A stretch of 64,000 nucleotides of DNA from NCBI RefSeq assembly GCF_016808335.1, contig NC_053140.1, positions 26,468,086-26,532,085 on the forward strand, written 5' to 3'. The notes under the pieces are model-generated. The model saw only the letters and a list, made by a program, of their open reading frames with translations. It did not search any database and had not been told where the DNA came from. The position numbers were made by a program, and so were the translations under genes. The DNA comes from Panicum virgatum. Taxonomy: Eukaryota > Streptophyta > Magnoliopsida > Poales > Poaceae. Positions 45,123-56,191 of this stretch are shown one piece after another; the stretch's first letter is position 1, and each line of letters opens with the position of its first letter.

Positions 45123-46000
45123 TCATCTAAAAGTCGTCAAGGTTGTTGACGGACGCCTCGCTCCTAACGGGGGAGTGAGCTCCCTGAGGTGGTGGCATGG
45201 GAACTCCCGACGTAGTGTAAGTCCTGAGACACCCTGAACCTCCTGGGGCTCCTCCTCCATGGCCTCGGGCTGGGCCTGCTGAGCCTCTAGCACCTCGATG
45301 TGATCCAAAGCATTATCTAGCTGAACCTGTAGGGTGTTGAACTACTGCTCCAGAAGTGCAAGGTCAGCATCCCTCTCATCCAAGAGAGCGTCACACTCCT
45401 CAACTTGACCCTCAAGTTGGCCAATATCGGCATCAAGATCCGCGATCTGCTCGTTCTTAGCATTCACCATCTCATGGCTAGTCTGCGCAGAGCCAATGAT
45501 CTGGGCCATGGCTTTGCCCTGTAAGGTCTGCAAGCGGTAGAGTGCATTCATGCACTTCACCGACATGGAGATAGTCTCTGCAGCTCTGTTCTGCTGAAGG
45601 TACCCAGTGTGTCCGACCCGACTAAGCCAGTTAGGGTCATTGGGCTGCTCTGCTGGAAAGAGGCCAATAGGGCCTAGTGTGACAGCTGCATAGTTTTTTT
45701 CGCAAAACTTGTTGAGCGCCTTCATGGCTGCAAGCTCCCAAGTGTCAAACAGATGGTGTTCAACTACCTCCAGCTCCAAGGAAGCCCAGTGAACTGGAAA
45801 AGGGTAGGGAGCATGAGTCATGCGCACGCGACAGCGCGCGGCTCCCATCTCATGGAACTCCTCGCCCACATAGCGCGGGGGACTGGGATATCCGGCGTCG
45901 CGCATCACTTCCCAAAGAATGGAGGGGAAACCCTGCCAGTGTGTGCACTCGGAGTGTGCACGCCCGTCCTCACAAACACCAGGAGAGCAGGGGCAGCCAT
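45123..46000 (-). pseudogene. Leader ORF of element C, coiled-coil protein of unknown function
   Basis: The likely start is MAAPALLVFVRTGV at 46000, right after TTTTGTACAG. A frameshift near 45930 joins to QGFPSILWEVMRDAGY, then a conserved-looking domain (RCRVRMTHAPYPFPVHW, HLFDTWELAAMKALN, LGPIGLFPA) and a C-terminal coiled coil (NAKNEQIADLDADIGQLE...). TAG at 45342-45344 (CAG to TAG) is followed in the same frame by LDNALDHIEVLEAQQAQ and an acidic, proline-containing tail. Similar proteins are frequent in grass genomes as unnamed predictions near retrotransposons (from memory). No enzymatic motif is visible. Its place between primer site and gag marks it as an accessory leader gene. Confidence 0.65.
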
Positions 46001-47521
46001 CTGTACAAAAGATGTGCAAGGGTGAGATACAGGTAAAAACAGATTCTGGGCAGTGCACGAAAATAGGTATAACCGAAAAAATTTTACTCCAAAAATTCTC
46101 AAACTTTACCAGAACATTACTAAAGTCTTTGTGCACAACTTTGCTAGTCAACCCAAGAGCTAGATCAGAGTCTAAGAAGGTCTTTTCCTTAGAGTTTCCC
46201 TTTGCTGTCTGCCCAGAATTTTCAGTGACCAGAGAGCTAGTAAAATGAGCGCTGAGGACAAAATGCTAAGCCTAAAATTACCAAATTTTAACAACAGCTC
46301 GGTGAGTAAATTTGGCACAAGTTTTGTGTTGAACACATCTACATAAAACTTCTCTAGACTGACCTAAAAATTCGTGCAACAGAAGTGCTCAAAACTGACA
46401 GAAAACAGGGGTGTCAAGGTTTCTAGTGTAACCCACTGTATTCTTGTCGAAAAATTCTCAAATTTAAACAGCAGCTAGAAAACAAGATTTGGAACAAAAT
46501 CATCCACAGGAAAAACTACAGATAAGGTCATTTCATAGGTCCAATAATTTCATCTCTCAGGGAACAGCAGAAAGTGACAGATTTCTAGAAATACCTTAAG
46601 TGATCGATAACCATACTCAAAATGAACCTATCACTCCCAACCCAACCATACAAGATTTATTCCATTTCTGTGACATGATGCATGCACGACCTATTCGTCC
46701 TCACAAGAAAAATAATTGCCAAATAGCTTTGGACTTACGGGGTTAGCACCAGTGGCATGGCACAATTTACGTCTCTTCCTATATATATTTAGTCGACTTT
46801 CTAACCATTCTTAACTTAAGGAGTCGTGGTTAGTTTACCTGCAGAAGATTGACAAGGCATATATATTCATTGAACTTTTCATGCCAGCACTCATGAAAGC
46901 GTTCCCATATATTACCGCTCACTATAGAAGCGGCATCCATGCTTTCAACACTGCATGGACAGTGCTCATACGTTGCCTAGGCGACGTATTCACGGTTTCT
47001 TTTACTCCCAGTATAATCGACCGATGGTCGGTATATTGGCAACAGCTCAAGTAGGCCACTGCTTGAGCGCAGTGTTCGGTTCGCATTACCGACGGTAAGG
47101 TCAGACTCTCTCAGCTGACTGAGTATACTTTACTCCCAATATAGTCAACTAATAGTTGGTATATTGGCAACATCTCAAGTAAGCCACTGCTTGAGGGCAG
47201 CGTTCGGTTCACATCACCGACGGGAAGGTCAGACTCTCTCAGCTGACTGAGGATCCTTACCGTCTTACCTTAGCGTAGGTGCGTCGTTACAGAATGTAAA
47301 GCACTGAATTTAAAGTACTGAAAGAAATGTGCTGGAAGTCAGATATAATAAACCATAAGATAGATAGCCACCTAGTAATACTCCCATAATTTTCCCTAGG
47401 GCTTTACGGACTAAGCACAATCCTTAACGAACCAACGCATTTTGCAAACACAACTTTTGTGGTCAAAAGATTTAGGGATTTGATTTTTTTAGTCGAATTT
47501 TACTCTCTAGTATGCTTTGTT
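46001..47521 (-). other. 5' leader of element C, noncoding
   Basis: AT-rich, with no reading frame of note. It contains a 128-bp tandem duplication (47001-47256) and ends at the leader ORF with pyrimidine-rich TTTTGTACAG. A second leader intron is likely. Confidence 0.5.
47001..47256. repeat. 128-bp tandem duplication in the leader of C
   Basis: Units 47001-47128 and 47129-47256 share TTTACTCCCA, GGTATATTGGCAAC, GCCACTGCTTGAG and GGTCAGACTCTCTCAGCTGA, about 88 percent alike by eye. Confidence 0.85.
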
Positions 47522-47533
47522 GCTCTGATGCCA
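47522..47533 (-). other. Primer binding site of element C
   Basis: TGGCATCAGAGC on the minus strand, two bases inside the LTR, complementary to the 3' end of initiator methionine tRNA apart from one base. Confidence 0.85.
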
Positions 47534-48040
47534 GCTGTGGCAGAACCGCCCGAAGTAATCCAACTTAAGTGCGCTAACCATCATCGCAAAGGCAATTAGG
47601 TTTAACTCGCACCTCAACCGGAAGACCACGGCAGTCCCTCGGGTAAAGTCCCGATAAAAACCACTTAACTTCCGGGATCGGCAAAGCAAACGTAGCCCAC
47701 ACGAAGGCGGGACCAGAGATTACAACAATTCACAATTTCTTACATCACAGAGTCTTGATTGAAAATTATTACATAATAAGTTCGAAATCATAAAAGTACT
47801 TCAAGTTCAAAAACAGTAACTTGTTCAGAGTTCAAATTGCAGCGGAAATAAAATGAGTTCTAAAGGACGATACAAGATGTCATGATGAAGCCCGTACGTG
47901 ACATCACTCGGCATTGTCATCATTGGCCGGAGTCGGCTCCCACTCCACCAACCAACCAGGAGGGAGAGTGCGTGGCCAAGTCAAACTAGCAATCATGTCC
48001 TCAAAAGTCTCACCTGAAACAAAGTAGAGCCACAAGCAAG

Positions 48041-48062
48041 GCTGAGTATACTAATACTCAGC
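48041..48062 (-). other. Conserved 22-bp LTR hairpin (C, 5' LTR)
   Basis: Identical to the other four copies. Confidence 0.7.
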
Positions 48063-48958
48063 AAGGCTTACCCGACTATGGGTATCCATAGCCCACTATC
48101 TAGACATGAAAGGCTTTTGGCTTGAGGGGTTTGTTTTGCCGAAAAGAAACTAAGAGTAGGTCCTTATTTTCAGATTTTAGCCTCAAGATTCAAATACAGT
48201 TAACCATTCTAAGTGAGCAACTATCCAATAGCAAACATGGTAGAATAATTATCTTTCATCATCATCCAACAATATTGATCATCATCATGTTTCACTTCTT
48301 ACTCTATGTGGTAAAAGGGTCAAGCAGTCTCATTGGCCGCGAGAAGCAGACAATTCGAATCGAGTTTCTCAACCTTGCAAGGCAAACCTAACGCACACGT
48401 CACGTGGTTACTCCCAGAGTTACACATGCAACATTTCCCCTTTCTTTCTGGCTCGTGGATCAGGGTCACCATCCTCGGCTAAAGAGTACGCAGACTCTGC
48501 ACCCGCATGTGCGTGCATGAGAACAAGTTCACAGAGGGTGAGGGAAAAGTCCACTCCCCGGTCCGATCAGGTACTTAAGCTTACCGATTACTATATTCCT
48601 CGGCATGTGGTTAGTACGTTCAAACACTTAACCACCACTACCACACACTGCGGCCTTAATATTTTTCACTAAACAGACGGGGCATCAACAAGTACCATAG
48701 CCCCGCTCATGGACCTTATGGTTGCAGCGTGTAGTAAACATTCAACTCCTATAGCTCGCGAGTGACGGGAAATCACTTGACTTCTATCGAATCGTTAGCA
48801 TAGCTGTCTAGCGACCTACACATACTAGTGTTCAAGCATAGGTACCTAGGATCATGCAACTAAGGTTCCAAACAACTCCTTTCAACTTACATGCACAAGT
48901 AGATAGGAACAATAAATTGCATAAATCGCAAATAAATAGGTCATGCTCCGGGGCTTGC

Positions 48959-49102
48959 CTTCCTGAGCGTAGTCAGTCTTGGGCTCTTCCGAACTTTGGT
49001 TCGGGTCTTGTGCAGCTTTGGTTAGATTAACTTGAGCTTCACATTGCTCACTCTCAGACTCCGGCACCAGCTCATATGTACCGTCGGCGAGAGTAGTCGT
49101 AT
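48959..49102 (-). other. Candidate coding exon inside C 5' LTR (48 codons)
   Basis: 144 open bases follow CATATAG (first exon base 49102) and end at AAG before GCAAGC. The peptide has LADGTYELVP, DPNQSSEEPK and AQEGKPR. It is open here while the sister LTR copy has two stops. Confidence 0.5.
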
Positions 49103-50010
49103 CTATATGAAATGCCCATGCATGAGTGTGATGATGGCAAAAGATAAACAAGTACAATTCACTATAAAGTTTTAATCCAACAAAACTCAAGATGATTTGC
49201 AAAATATTCTGTTACATCATTTTGGGCAATCGTTTATCGAGTATTAACTAACATGATTTGGTTCATAAAGGAACCGGGGTGGTTTTCCAAAACGTTAGTA
49301 AACCGTGCAACTCAAAATATTTTATTTACACTAGTTAACCATGTATAAATCAAAATCCATAGTTTCCTACACATTCTGGTCCTGAAAGTTTTACACATAA
49401 AGAAATTCATGATAAGAAATCCAGCATAAAAATTTCAGTCCATTTCATGCAGCAGAAAACACGTAAAAAATCTTTTACTTAGCCTCTGCTGAAAACAAGA
49501 TGAATTTGTACAGGTCAAACGATGCAAGTGCTAGTAGTTAAATTTTAACTGAGTGTTGTCTACCTGAAGATGAGCTTGCCATAAATTTTTCACAATTAAA
49601 CAAGTATTGTAAAGTGCATGAAAAATAGTACAATTATAACTGCAGTAAATAAAAATAATTTCCACAGATAGTTCTAATGAGTTTGAGAGGTTCAAATTCT
49701 TCCAGAAAGATATAGTACTCAAATAACAGCTCTGGTAAAAATATCAGATTTTTCCATGCAAAGTAACTATTTTTCTTGATTTAGTGTAAATATCCATACT
49801 ATTAATTAGTTGGACTGGTTCCACTTATCTAAAAATTCTCAAAATATTTGTACAGTAACTAAACATTCCTTTAAAGATTCGGTAAAAGTTTGGGCTCATG
49901 AAACCAAGTTATATGACATGTACAGATAAAACTAATTAAACAAGACACAAAGCAAGATATAAATAAACTGACAGATAGGCATGTCAAGTGTCCATGAAAA
50001 TTTTATAAAA

Positions 50011-51799
50011 GGCCGAGCTCCATTGAGCATGTGAGCCGATACCTAACGCAGCTCGGGATGATTTAAGTATCGGATCCTCTGAGGGTCCGGTTCTTCTGCC
50101 AGTCTCTCACGGGCTTAGCCTTTGGATGGTACACGTCATTGGCCCCAGATTCGATCCGCACTTGGAGGCAGCTGGAAGATCAGTTCTACACCCAGTATCA
50201 TTCAGAGGCTGCTGAAGCTGGGATTGCCGATCTCGCCCAAGTCAAGCAGAAACGAGGGGAAAGTGTGTCGGAGTACGTGCAGCACTTCAGAGAAGTTAAG
50301 AATCGATGCTACTCATCGCGCATCACAGAAAAGGAGGCAGTCGATTTGGCAGTTCTGGGGCTCGCTAAGCCGATCAAGGATCTGGTTTTTCAGTTGGATT
50401 TCACCTCTCTGGCGCACATGGTGCAGAAGCTCACGACGTATGAACACTATCACCCTGAGTTGTACCAGGAAAAATTTAAGCGCCATGTGAATATGGCCCA
50501 AGCAGATGATTCTGATGATTCTAGCAGGGAGCAAGAAGTGGCCGTGGCAGAGTGGACCCGGGGGGCAAACCCCGTCCCGTGCAAGTGGGTCAAACAGAAG
50601 AGGCTTGTGAAGGGCTTTGACTTTGACGTGGCCAAGGCAGAGCAGATATTCGATCTACTGCTCAAGGAAAAGCAGTTGAAGCTCCCAGAGAATCACAAGA
50701 AGCCAATGGCGCAAGAGCTGCAGGGGAGGCCGTACTGCAAGTGGCACCACTAGTTCACCCATGCCATGAATGACTGCAAGGAGTTGCGTCGGCAGATCCA
50801 ATTGGCTATTGAGCAAGGCCGATTAATTCTGTCCCAACACACGATAAAGGTTGACAGTCAACCATTCCCACAGGCTAACATGGTGGGCCTGTCAGATCTT
50901 ACATTTGAGGGCCAGAATTTTGTGTTCCGGATTATCATGGTGGGATCCGTACGCCGCCGTGACGAGCAGAGGAAAAAGGCCGATTCTGGCAAACGGCCCC
51001 AGGATGAAGACGAGTCGGAGCAGCAACATATTACTGAAGAACAAGTGCGTCACATCCGCAATCAACTCCCAGCTTCCAATCGGCTTCTTGAAAAATACGA
51101 GTATCAGTACAAGCTGCGTCGCCGGTATGAATCGGAAGAGGAGGAGTATGAGCACCGCACGGGGAGAACGCTGGGAAGGCGCCAGGCTGTACGCGACCAC
51201 TGGCATTGCCCGTTCTTCTGGTACTGTCGGAATTCCGGCATGAGCCGATTGCCTACTATCGATGATTGCCTAGAGTGCAGTCCTCGGGGACGCCAGTCAG
51301 GCGAGACGTCGGTGTTCCGATGCTTGGGGCCCAAAGCACGTCACGACGACCATGTTGAGCGGCCACCCAGGGATGATCTTGAGCTCGAAGGGGAGGATAA
51401 GTATCATCATCCACGATGGTGTCCTGATGGACTCAGTCGCTCGTAGAAGCGAAGAGTGCAGCGCTTGCGCAATCTCGAAGAAGCGGAAGCAAGGTACCTC
51501 GACGTGTTGAGGAAGGCGTGTCCGAATCTCGCGGGGCAAGTCAGGCGCCCGCAAAGAGTGGCAAGGCACCCTCCAAGGAGGGAGTGGCGTCCCAAACATT
51601 TGAAAGCCGATGAGAAACCATCGGCTGATGTGAATCTGGTATTTGTGCTCCCGTCGGAATTTCGAGCGCCTGATCCGGAGGAGCTGGCAGTCGCACAGCT
51701 GGATCTTGGCCCACCGCCGATCATATTTGAGAAGCCCAAGGAGAAAAGATACAAGCACCTGAAGGGGTTATATCTCAAGGGTCTCATCGACGGCAAACA
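50011..51799 (+). pseudogene. gag: Element F gag, 5' truncated and broken
   Basis: It begins inside the gag core (SSIEHVSRYLTQLG, then TAA, then GLAFGWYTSLAPDSI). The core continues with QYHSEAAEAGIADLAQVKQ and QLDFTSLAHMVQKL. A knuckle-like YCKWHH...FTHAMNDC is interrupted by TAG at 50751-50753. The same frame carries acidic and charged linkers, TAG at 51444-51446, and the C-terminal PSEFRAPDPEELAVAQLD motif region up to LIDGKQ, where the frame shifts near 51799. There is no start codon because the 5' part is gone. Confidence 0.82.
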
Positions 51800-54616
51800 G
51801 TGAACAGGATGTTGGTCGACACCGGCGCCGCAGTTAATTTGATGCCGTATTCAGTGCTGCGCCGATTGGGTCATTCTGCTGCTGACCTTATCAATACCAA
51901 CGTAATGCTCAATGATTTCAACGGGCAGCCATCGGAGGCAAAGGGCATCCTCAATGTGGAGTTGGCAGTCGGCCGCAAGACCGTCCCAACCTCGTTCTTC
52001 ATCGTCAACAATAAGAGTACGTACACAGTGCTGCTTGGGAGGGATTGGATTCATGCCAATTATTGTGTTCCTTCCACAATGCACCAGTGTTTGGTTCAAT
52101 GGGATGGCGACGAAGTGTAGGTGGTCCGTGCAGATGACTCCAGTGAGGTTTCGCTTGCAGACATGAACGCCTGGGACATGGAAGGACAAGAGCCAATCTC
52201 AGGGATTGCGCTAGAAGACTGTGATCAGATCGAAGCGACAAAAAATGGATTGAGGCTGGTCTTATCCACTGGCCTCACAGAATAAATACATCCTGGCACG
52301 CTACGGAGTTCAGCAGGTTTAGAGAGGCCGGTCCCAGCGACCGGCCCCAAAAAGTAGATAATTCTTATTTGGAGTTGAAACTGTTACATTACAAACAAAC
52401 AATAGCCTGCTCTGGCAGTTGGTTAGTCAATGAGTATTCAGTTTCAAATGGTAATACAGAAACGGCCAGCCCGTGCGGTCGGCCGAAAATTTTCTTTTGC
52501 TATCTCTCTGTATTTGCTGGCGACGTGGCAGGTGACGACAAGTTGCCTGCGTCCACAGTTGATTTTACAGGCGATGGTAAGTTGGGGTACGGGTTTACAT
52601 CAGCTGACGAGTTGGAGGAAGTTGATATCGGTCCCGGGGATAAGCCGCGACCAACATTTATTAGCAAAAAGTTAGGCCCGAGCCTGCGTGAGCCGATGAT
52701 AGCACTATTGAGAGAACACCGGGACTGTTTCGCATGGGATTATACTGAAATGCCTGGTCTGGATAGAAGCATCGTCGAACATCGGCTCCCGCTTAAGAAA
52801 GGATTTCGGCCGTTTCAACAACGAGCACGACAGATGAAGGCCGAAATCCTAGAGGAGGTCAAGAAAGAGGTGCAAAAGATGTTGGATGCAGGGTTCATCA
52901 GGCCATGTCGGTATGCAGAATGGATCTCCAGCCTGGTCCCTGTACTTGGTTATGACCTTTGGATTGAAAAATGCCGATGCAACATATCAACACGCCATGA
53001 ATTACATTTTTCATGATCTCATCGGCAAACTGGTAGAAATCTACATTGATGATGTCGTGGTCAAGTCCACATCGGCTGGGGGACATCTGGAAGATTTGCG
53101 TCAGGTCTTGGAGCGGACTCGAAGGTTTGGGCTTAGAATGAACCCGAAGAAATGCGCCTTTGGTGTATCGGCCGGTCAGTTCTTAGGATTCCTGGTACAT
53201 GAGCGAGGGATCGAGACCGGCTTAAAAAGTCAAGAAGCTGTAAGGACGATGAGGCCGCCAACTACGAAGATGGAGTTGCAGAAGCTCATCGGCAAAATCA
53301 ACTTTGTCTGACGATTTATCTCTAATATGTCTGGGTGTATCGAGCCGTTCATGGGTCTGGTGAAGATCAAGTCTGAGGATGAATTTCACTGGGGGGGCAG
53401 AACAGCAGCAGGCTTTCGACGAAATCAAGGGATACTTGTCGAAGCCCGCAGTATTGGCTACTCCTCAGCAAGACATGCCTTTCTTCGTGTACCTATCTGT
53501 GGGAGACACTTCCATTGCCTCGGTGCTGGTTCAGAAGCATGACGATTAGGAGAGGGTTGTTTTCTACCTCAGCAGACGTATGTTGGACACTGAGACCAAG
53601 TATCCTAAAATTGAGAAGCTTTGCCTTTATTTGTTCTTTACATGCCCAAAGCTTCATCATATTTTGCTCTCGGTGGAAACAATCATTATCTGCAAGTCGG
53701 ATGTCATAAGGCATATGCTGTCGGCTCCTTTTCTAAAAGGCCGACTAGGAAAATGGATGTTTGCGTTGTCGGAGTTCGATATCCGATATCAACCTGCAAA
53801 GGCGGTCAAGGGATAGGCACTGGCGGATCTCATCGCAGACAGGGTCAACACTGACGTGGCCGCACTTTTCATACGTGCTTGGGCCATGTTTTTCGATGGA
53901 TCGGCGTGTGATGATGGGTGCGGTGTGGGAATTCTTTTGGTATCGCCTCGAGGGGCGACTTATTCCTTTTCCATCACGGTGACTACTCCATGCACCAATA
54001 ATTTAGTAGAGTATGAGGCCGTTCGCAAGGGGATGGAATTACTCCTGGATGCTGGCGCAGAAGCGGTGGAAATATTTGGGGATTCGAAACTTGTGATTTC
54101 TCAGCTCACGGAAGAATATAGATGTGAGAGCGAGGCTCTTTTTCCGATATGGATGCAGTGCCGTGAGTTGATGTCACAATTTAGGTATATTAATTTCCAC
54201 TAGATACGCATGACTTTGAACAATGAAGCCAATGACTTGGCACAGATGGCTTCCGGATACAAGGAAACAGCCGATGAGGTCGATGTAGAGGTTCAGTTTC
54301 TAGAACCTGGAGATTGGAGAGCCGATATCTTCAATTATTTGAAGGATTCGGCTCGGGGGGCACCCAGAAGGATAAGACTCAAAGCTATGAAGTATGTTCT
54401 GATAGGGGACGATATGTTCTACCGGACTTTGGAAGGACTACTGCTAAAATGTCTGGGGCCTCTTCAGAGTTGAATCGGCTTTTGCATGAGGTTCATGAGG
54501 GAGCATACGGTACTCATCAATCGGCCCATAAGATGAAGTGGCTGATTAGGCGATCGGGATATTACTGGCCTACCATGCTTGAGGACTGCTTTAAATGTTA
54601 CAAGGGATGTTAGGCA
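51800..54616 (+). pseudogene. pol: Element F pol: PR-RT-RH-aRH-INT fragment
   Basis: Protease: VDTGAAVNLMPYSVLRRLG (51812-51870), TAG at 52118-52120. Reverse transcriptase: 52700-52925 (VEHRLPLKKGFRPFQQRAR), then after WISSLVPV the finger/palm part is deleted and the sequence resumes at VMTFGLKNADATYQ and YIDDVVVKS (about 53040-53065). The usual VCIDFRDLNKATP and catalytic motif A are missing. TGA at 53309-53311 (CGA to TGA). RNase H remnants 53400-53815, TAG in front of ERVVFYLSRRM. Archaeal-type RNase H 53860-54120 (FFDGSACDDGCGVG, NNLVEYEAV, GDSKLVI). Integrase zinc finger to CFKCYKGC, then TAG, and element D starts. Confidence 0.85.
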
Positions 54617-55117
54617 TGTGGTGGAACCACCCAAACTAACTGGGCCTGGGTGCACTGATCTTTGTTGCTAAGCAACTCTGACCCAATTTGGCACTCACCG
54701 GTAGTTCCTCGAGTGAAGCCTCGATAAAAGCCACGCTATTCCAGGATCAGCAGACAACACTCACACGAAGGTGAACCCAGAGATTACAACACAGAACATT
54801 TCATACATCTCAGAGTGATTGCAGAGGAAAGGAAAATTTATTACAAACCAGGTTTAGAATAGTAAAGTACTACAGAGTTCTATCTACTCGATTTATTCAA
54901 GTCTCATTGTTCAGCGGGAGCATTAAAAGATAACTAGCGAAATAACGTGACGCATCGATAAAAATCGTACGAAAGCGTCACTCAGCGGGAGGGTGGTCAG
55001 CGCCAGCCGAAGGGCCATCCCACTCTACAGACCAACCCGGAGGTAAGGTACACGGCCAAGTAAGACTTACAAACTGGTCCTCGAAGTTAGTACCTGAAAA
55101 ATAGTGCCACGAGCAAG

Positions 55118-55139
55118 GCTGAGTATACTAATACTCAGC
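55118..55139 (-). other. Conserved 22-bp LTR hairpin (D)
   Basis: Same sequence as in A, B and both C LTRs, 502 bp from the LTR end. Confidence 0.7.
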
Positions 55140-56047
55140 AAGACTGACCCGTCTCCGGATATAACATAGTCCGATAACTAGACATGCAAGGCTTTTTGGT
55201 TGGTGGGGTTTGTTTTGCCAAAATGCCGCTAAATGTTGATCCTTACTTTCAGGTTTTACATAGCCATATTCTAGTTGGATTAACCATTCTAAATTTGCAA
55301 CTCTACACAAACATGGTAGAGCAACCATTTAATCAACCAGCAGTATTATCATCATCCTGTTCCACTTGTTACTCTGTGTGACCGAAAACATTAAGCAATC
55401 TCATGCCGTGAGAGGCGGATGATTCTGAATCGAATTTCAACCTGGCCAGGGGAACCTAGACCACACGTATGGGAACCAAGTCACCCACACAACATTTCCC
55501 CTTTCTTTCCAGTCCGTGGATCCGGGTCACCCTCCCCGACTACAGAGCCCGATGTCTCTGCACCCGTACGTCCGGACAAAAATAAAACCTACTTCTACCA
55601 AGAGGGTGAATGGTCGTTCCACTCGCCGGTCCAATTAGGTACTTCAGCTTACCGATTATCATATTTCTCGACATGTGGCTAGTACTTTCAAACACTTAAT
55701 GAAATGAGCCACACACCGCGACCTTAGCCATTTTGCCTACACCAGCGGGGTATCACAACTACACAACCCCGCCCGTTGTCCTTATATTTCACCAGGAATT
55801 AAAGTCAGTAAAATTCCTATTTGCTCGTGAGAGGCAGGAAACCCCTCGACTTCTACTGTACCTAATTAGCATGGCAGCTAGTCGATAAAAAGATCCGGGT
55901 ATCAAACATAGGTACCTAGGGATCATGCATCTAAGGTTTTCGATCAACGCCTAGAAAACGTAAATGCATAATAAAATTATTACAACATATACAAATAGTT
56001 GGATGAATATAAGGCGTAAAATAATGGGATTATGCACCGGGGCTTGC

Positions 56048-56191
56048 CTTCTTGGGCACTGCCAGGCAGAAAAGCCTCTGGGGCTTGGCCCAGGTCTTGA
56101 GACAAGTTAGCACAGTTCAAATTGACCTCCTGATCCACACGAGAGTCCGCGGGCACCAATTCGTAGTAACCGTCCGCGAGATTAACCGTTT
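56048..56191 (-). other. Candidate coding exon inside LTR D (48 codons)
   Basis: 144 open bases follow CATATAG (first exon base 56191) and end at AAG before GCAAGC. The peptide has LADGYYELVP and AQEGKPR. The candidate first-exon frame before the donor at 57781/57780 (CAGG|GTAGGTG) is open for about 88 codons and ends in phase 1, the phase needed here. No ATG is seen at the start of that frame. Confidence 0.5.

Larger units (their letters stand above)
36140..50010 (-). mobile_element. Element C: minus-strand chromovirus with leader ORF, both LTR outer ends lost
   Basis: Reading right to left: 5' LTR, primer site, long leader with an extra ORF, gag-pol, polypurine tract, 3' LTR. The 3' LTR lacks its last roughly 285 bp and the 5' LTR lacks its first roughly 1640 bp, so target duplications cannot be seen. 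Over a 140-bp sample the two LTRs differ at about 8 sites by eye, about 6 percent, mostly transitions. That suggests an insertion one to a few million years ago (inference). Confidence 0.9.
47536..50010 (-). repeat. 5' LTR of element C (outer part lost)
   Basis: The inner end reads ...GGTTCTGCCACA on the minus strand. It aligns with the 3' LTR until TTATAAAA (50003-50010, equal to 38331-38338), then stops at the junction with element F. The lost part contains the GC-rich block and the expected promoter. Confidence 0.88.
50011..54616 (+). mobile_element. Element F: Retand-like Tat Ty3/gypsy element, both ends missing
   Basis: Gag (from its middle), protease, reverse transcriptase, RNase H, a second archaeal-type RNase H and the integrase zinc finger follow in order. 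The second RNase H identifies the Tat group. The left end abuts truncated LTR C; the right end is cut in the integrase by the LTR of D at 54617. Confidence 0.88.
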
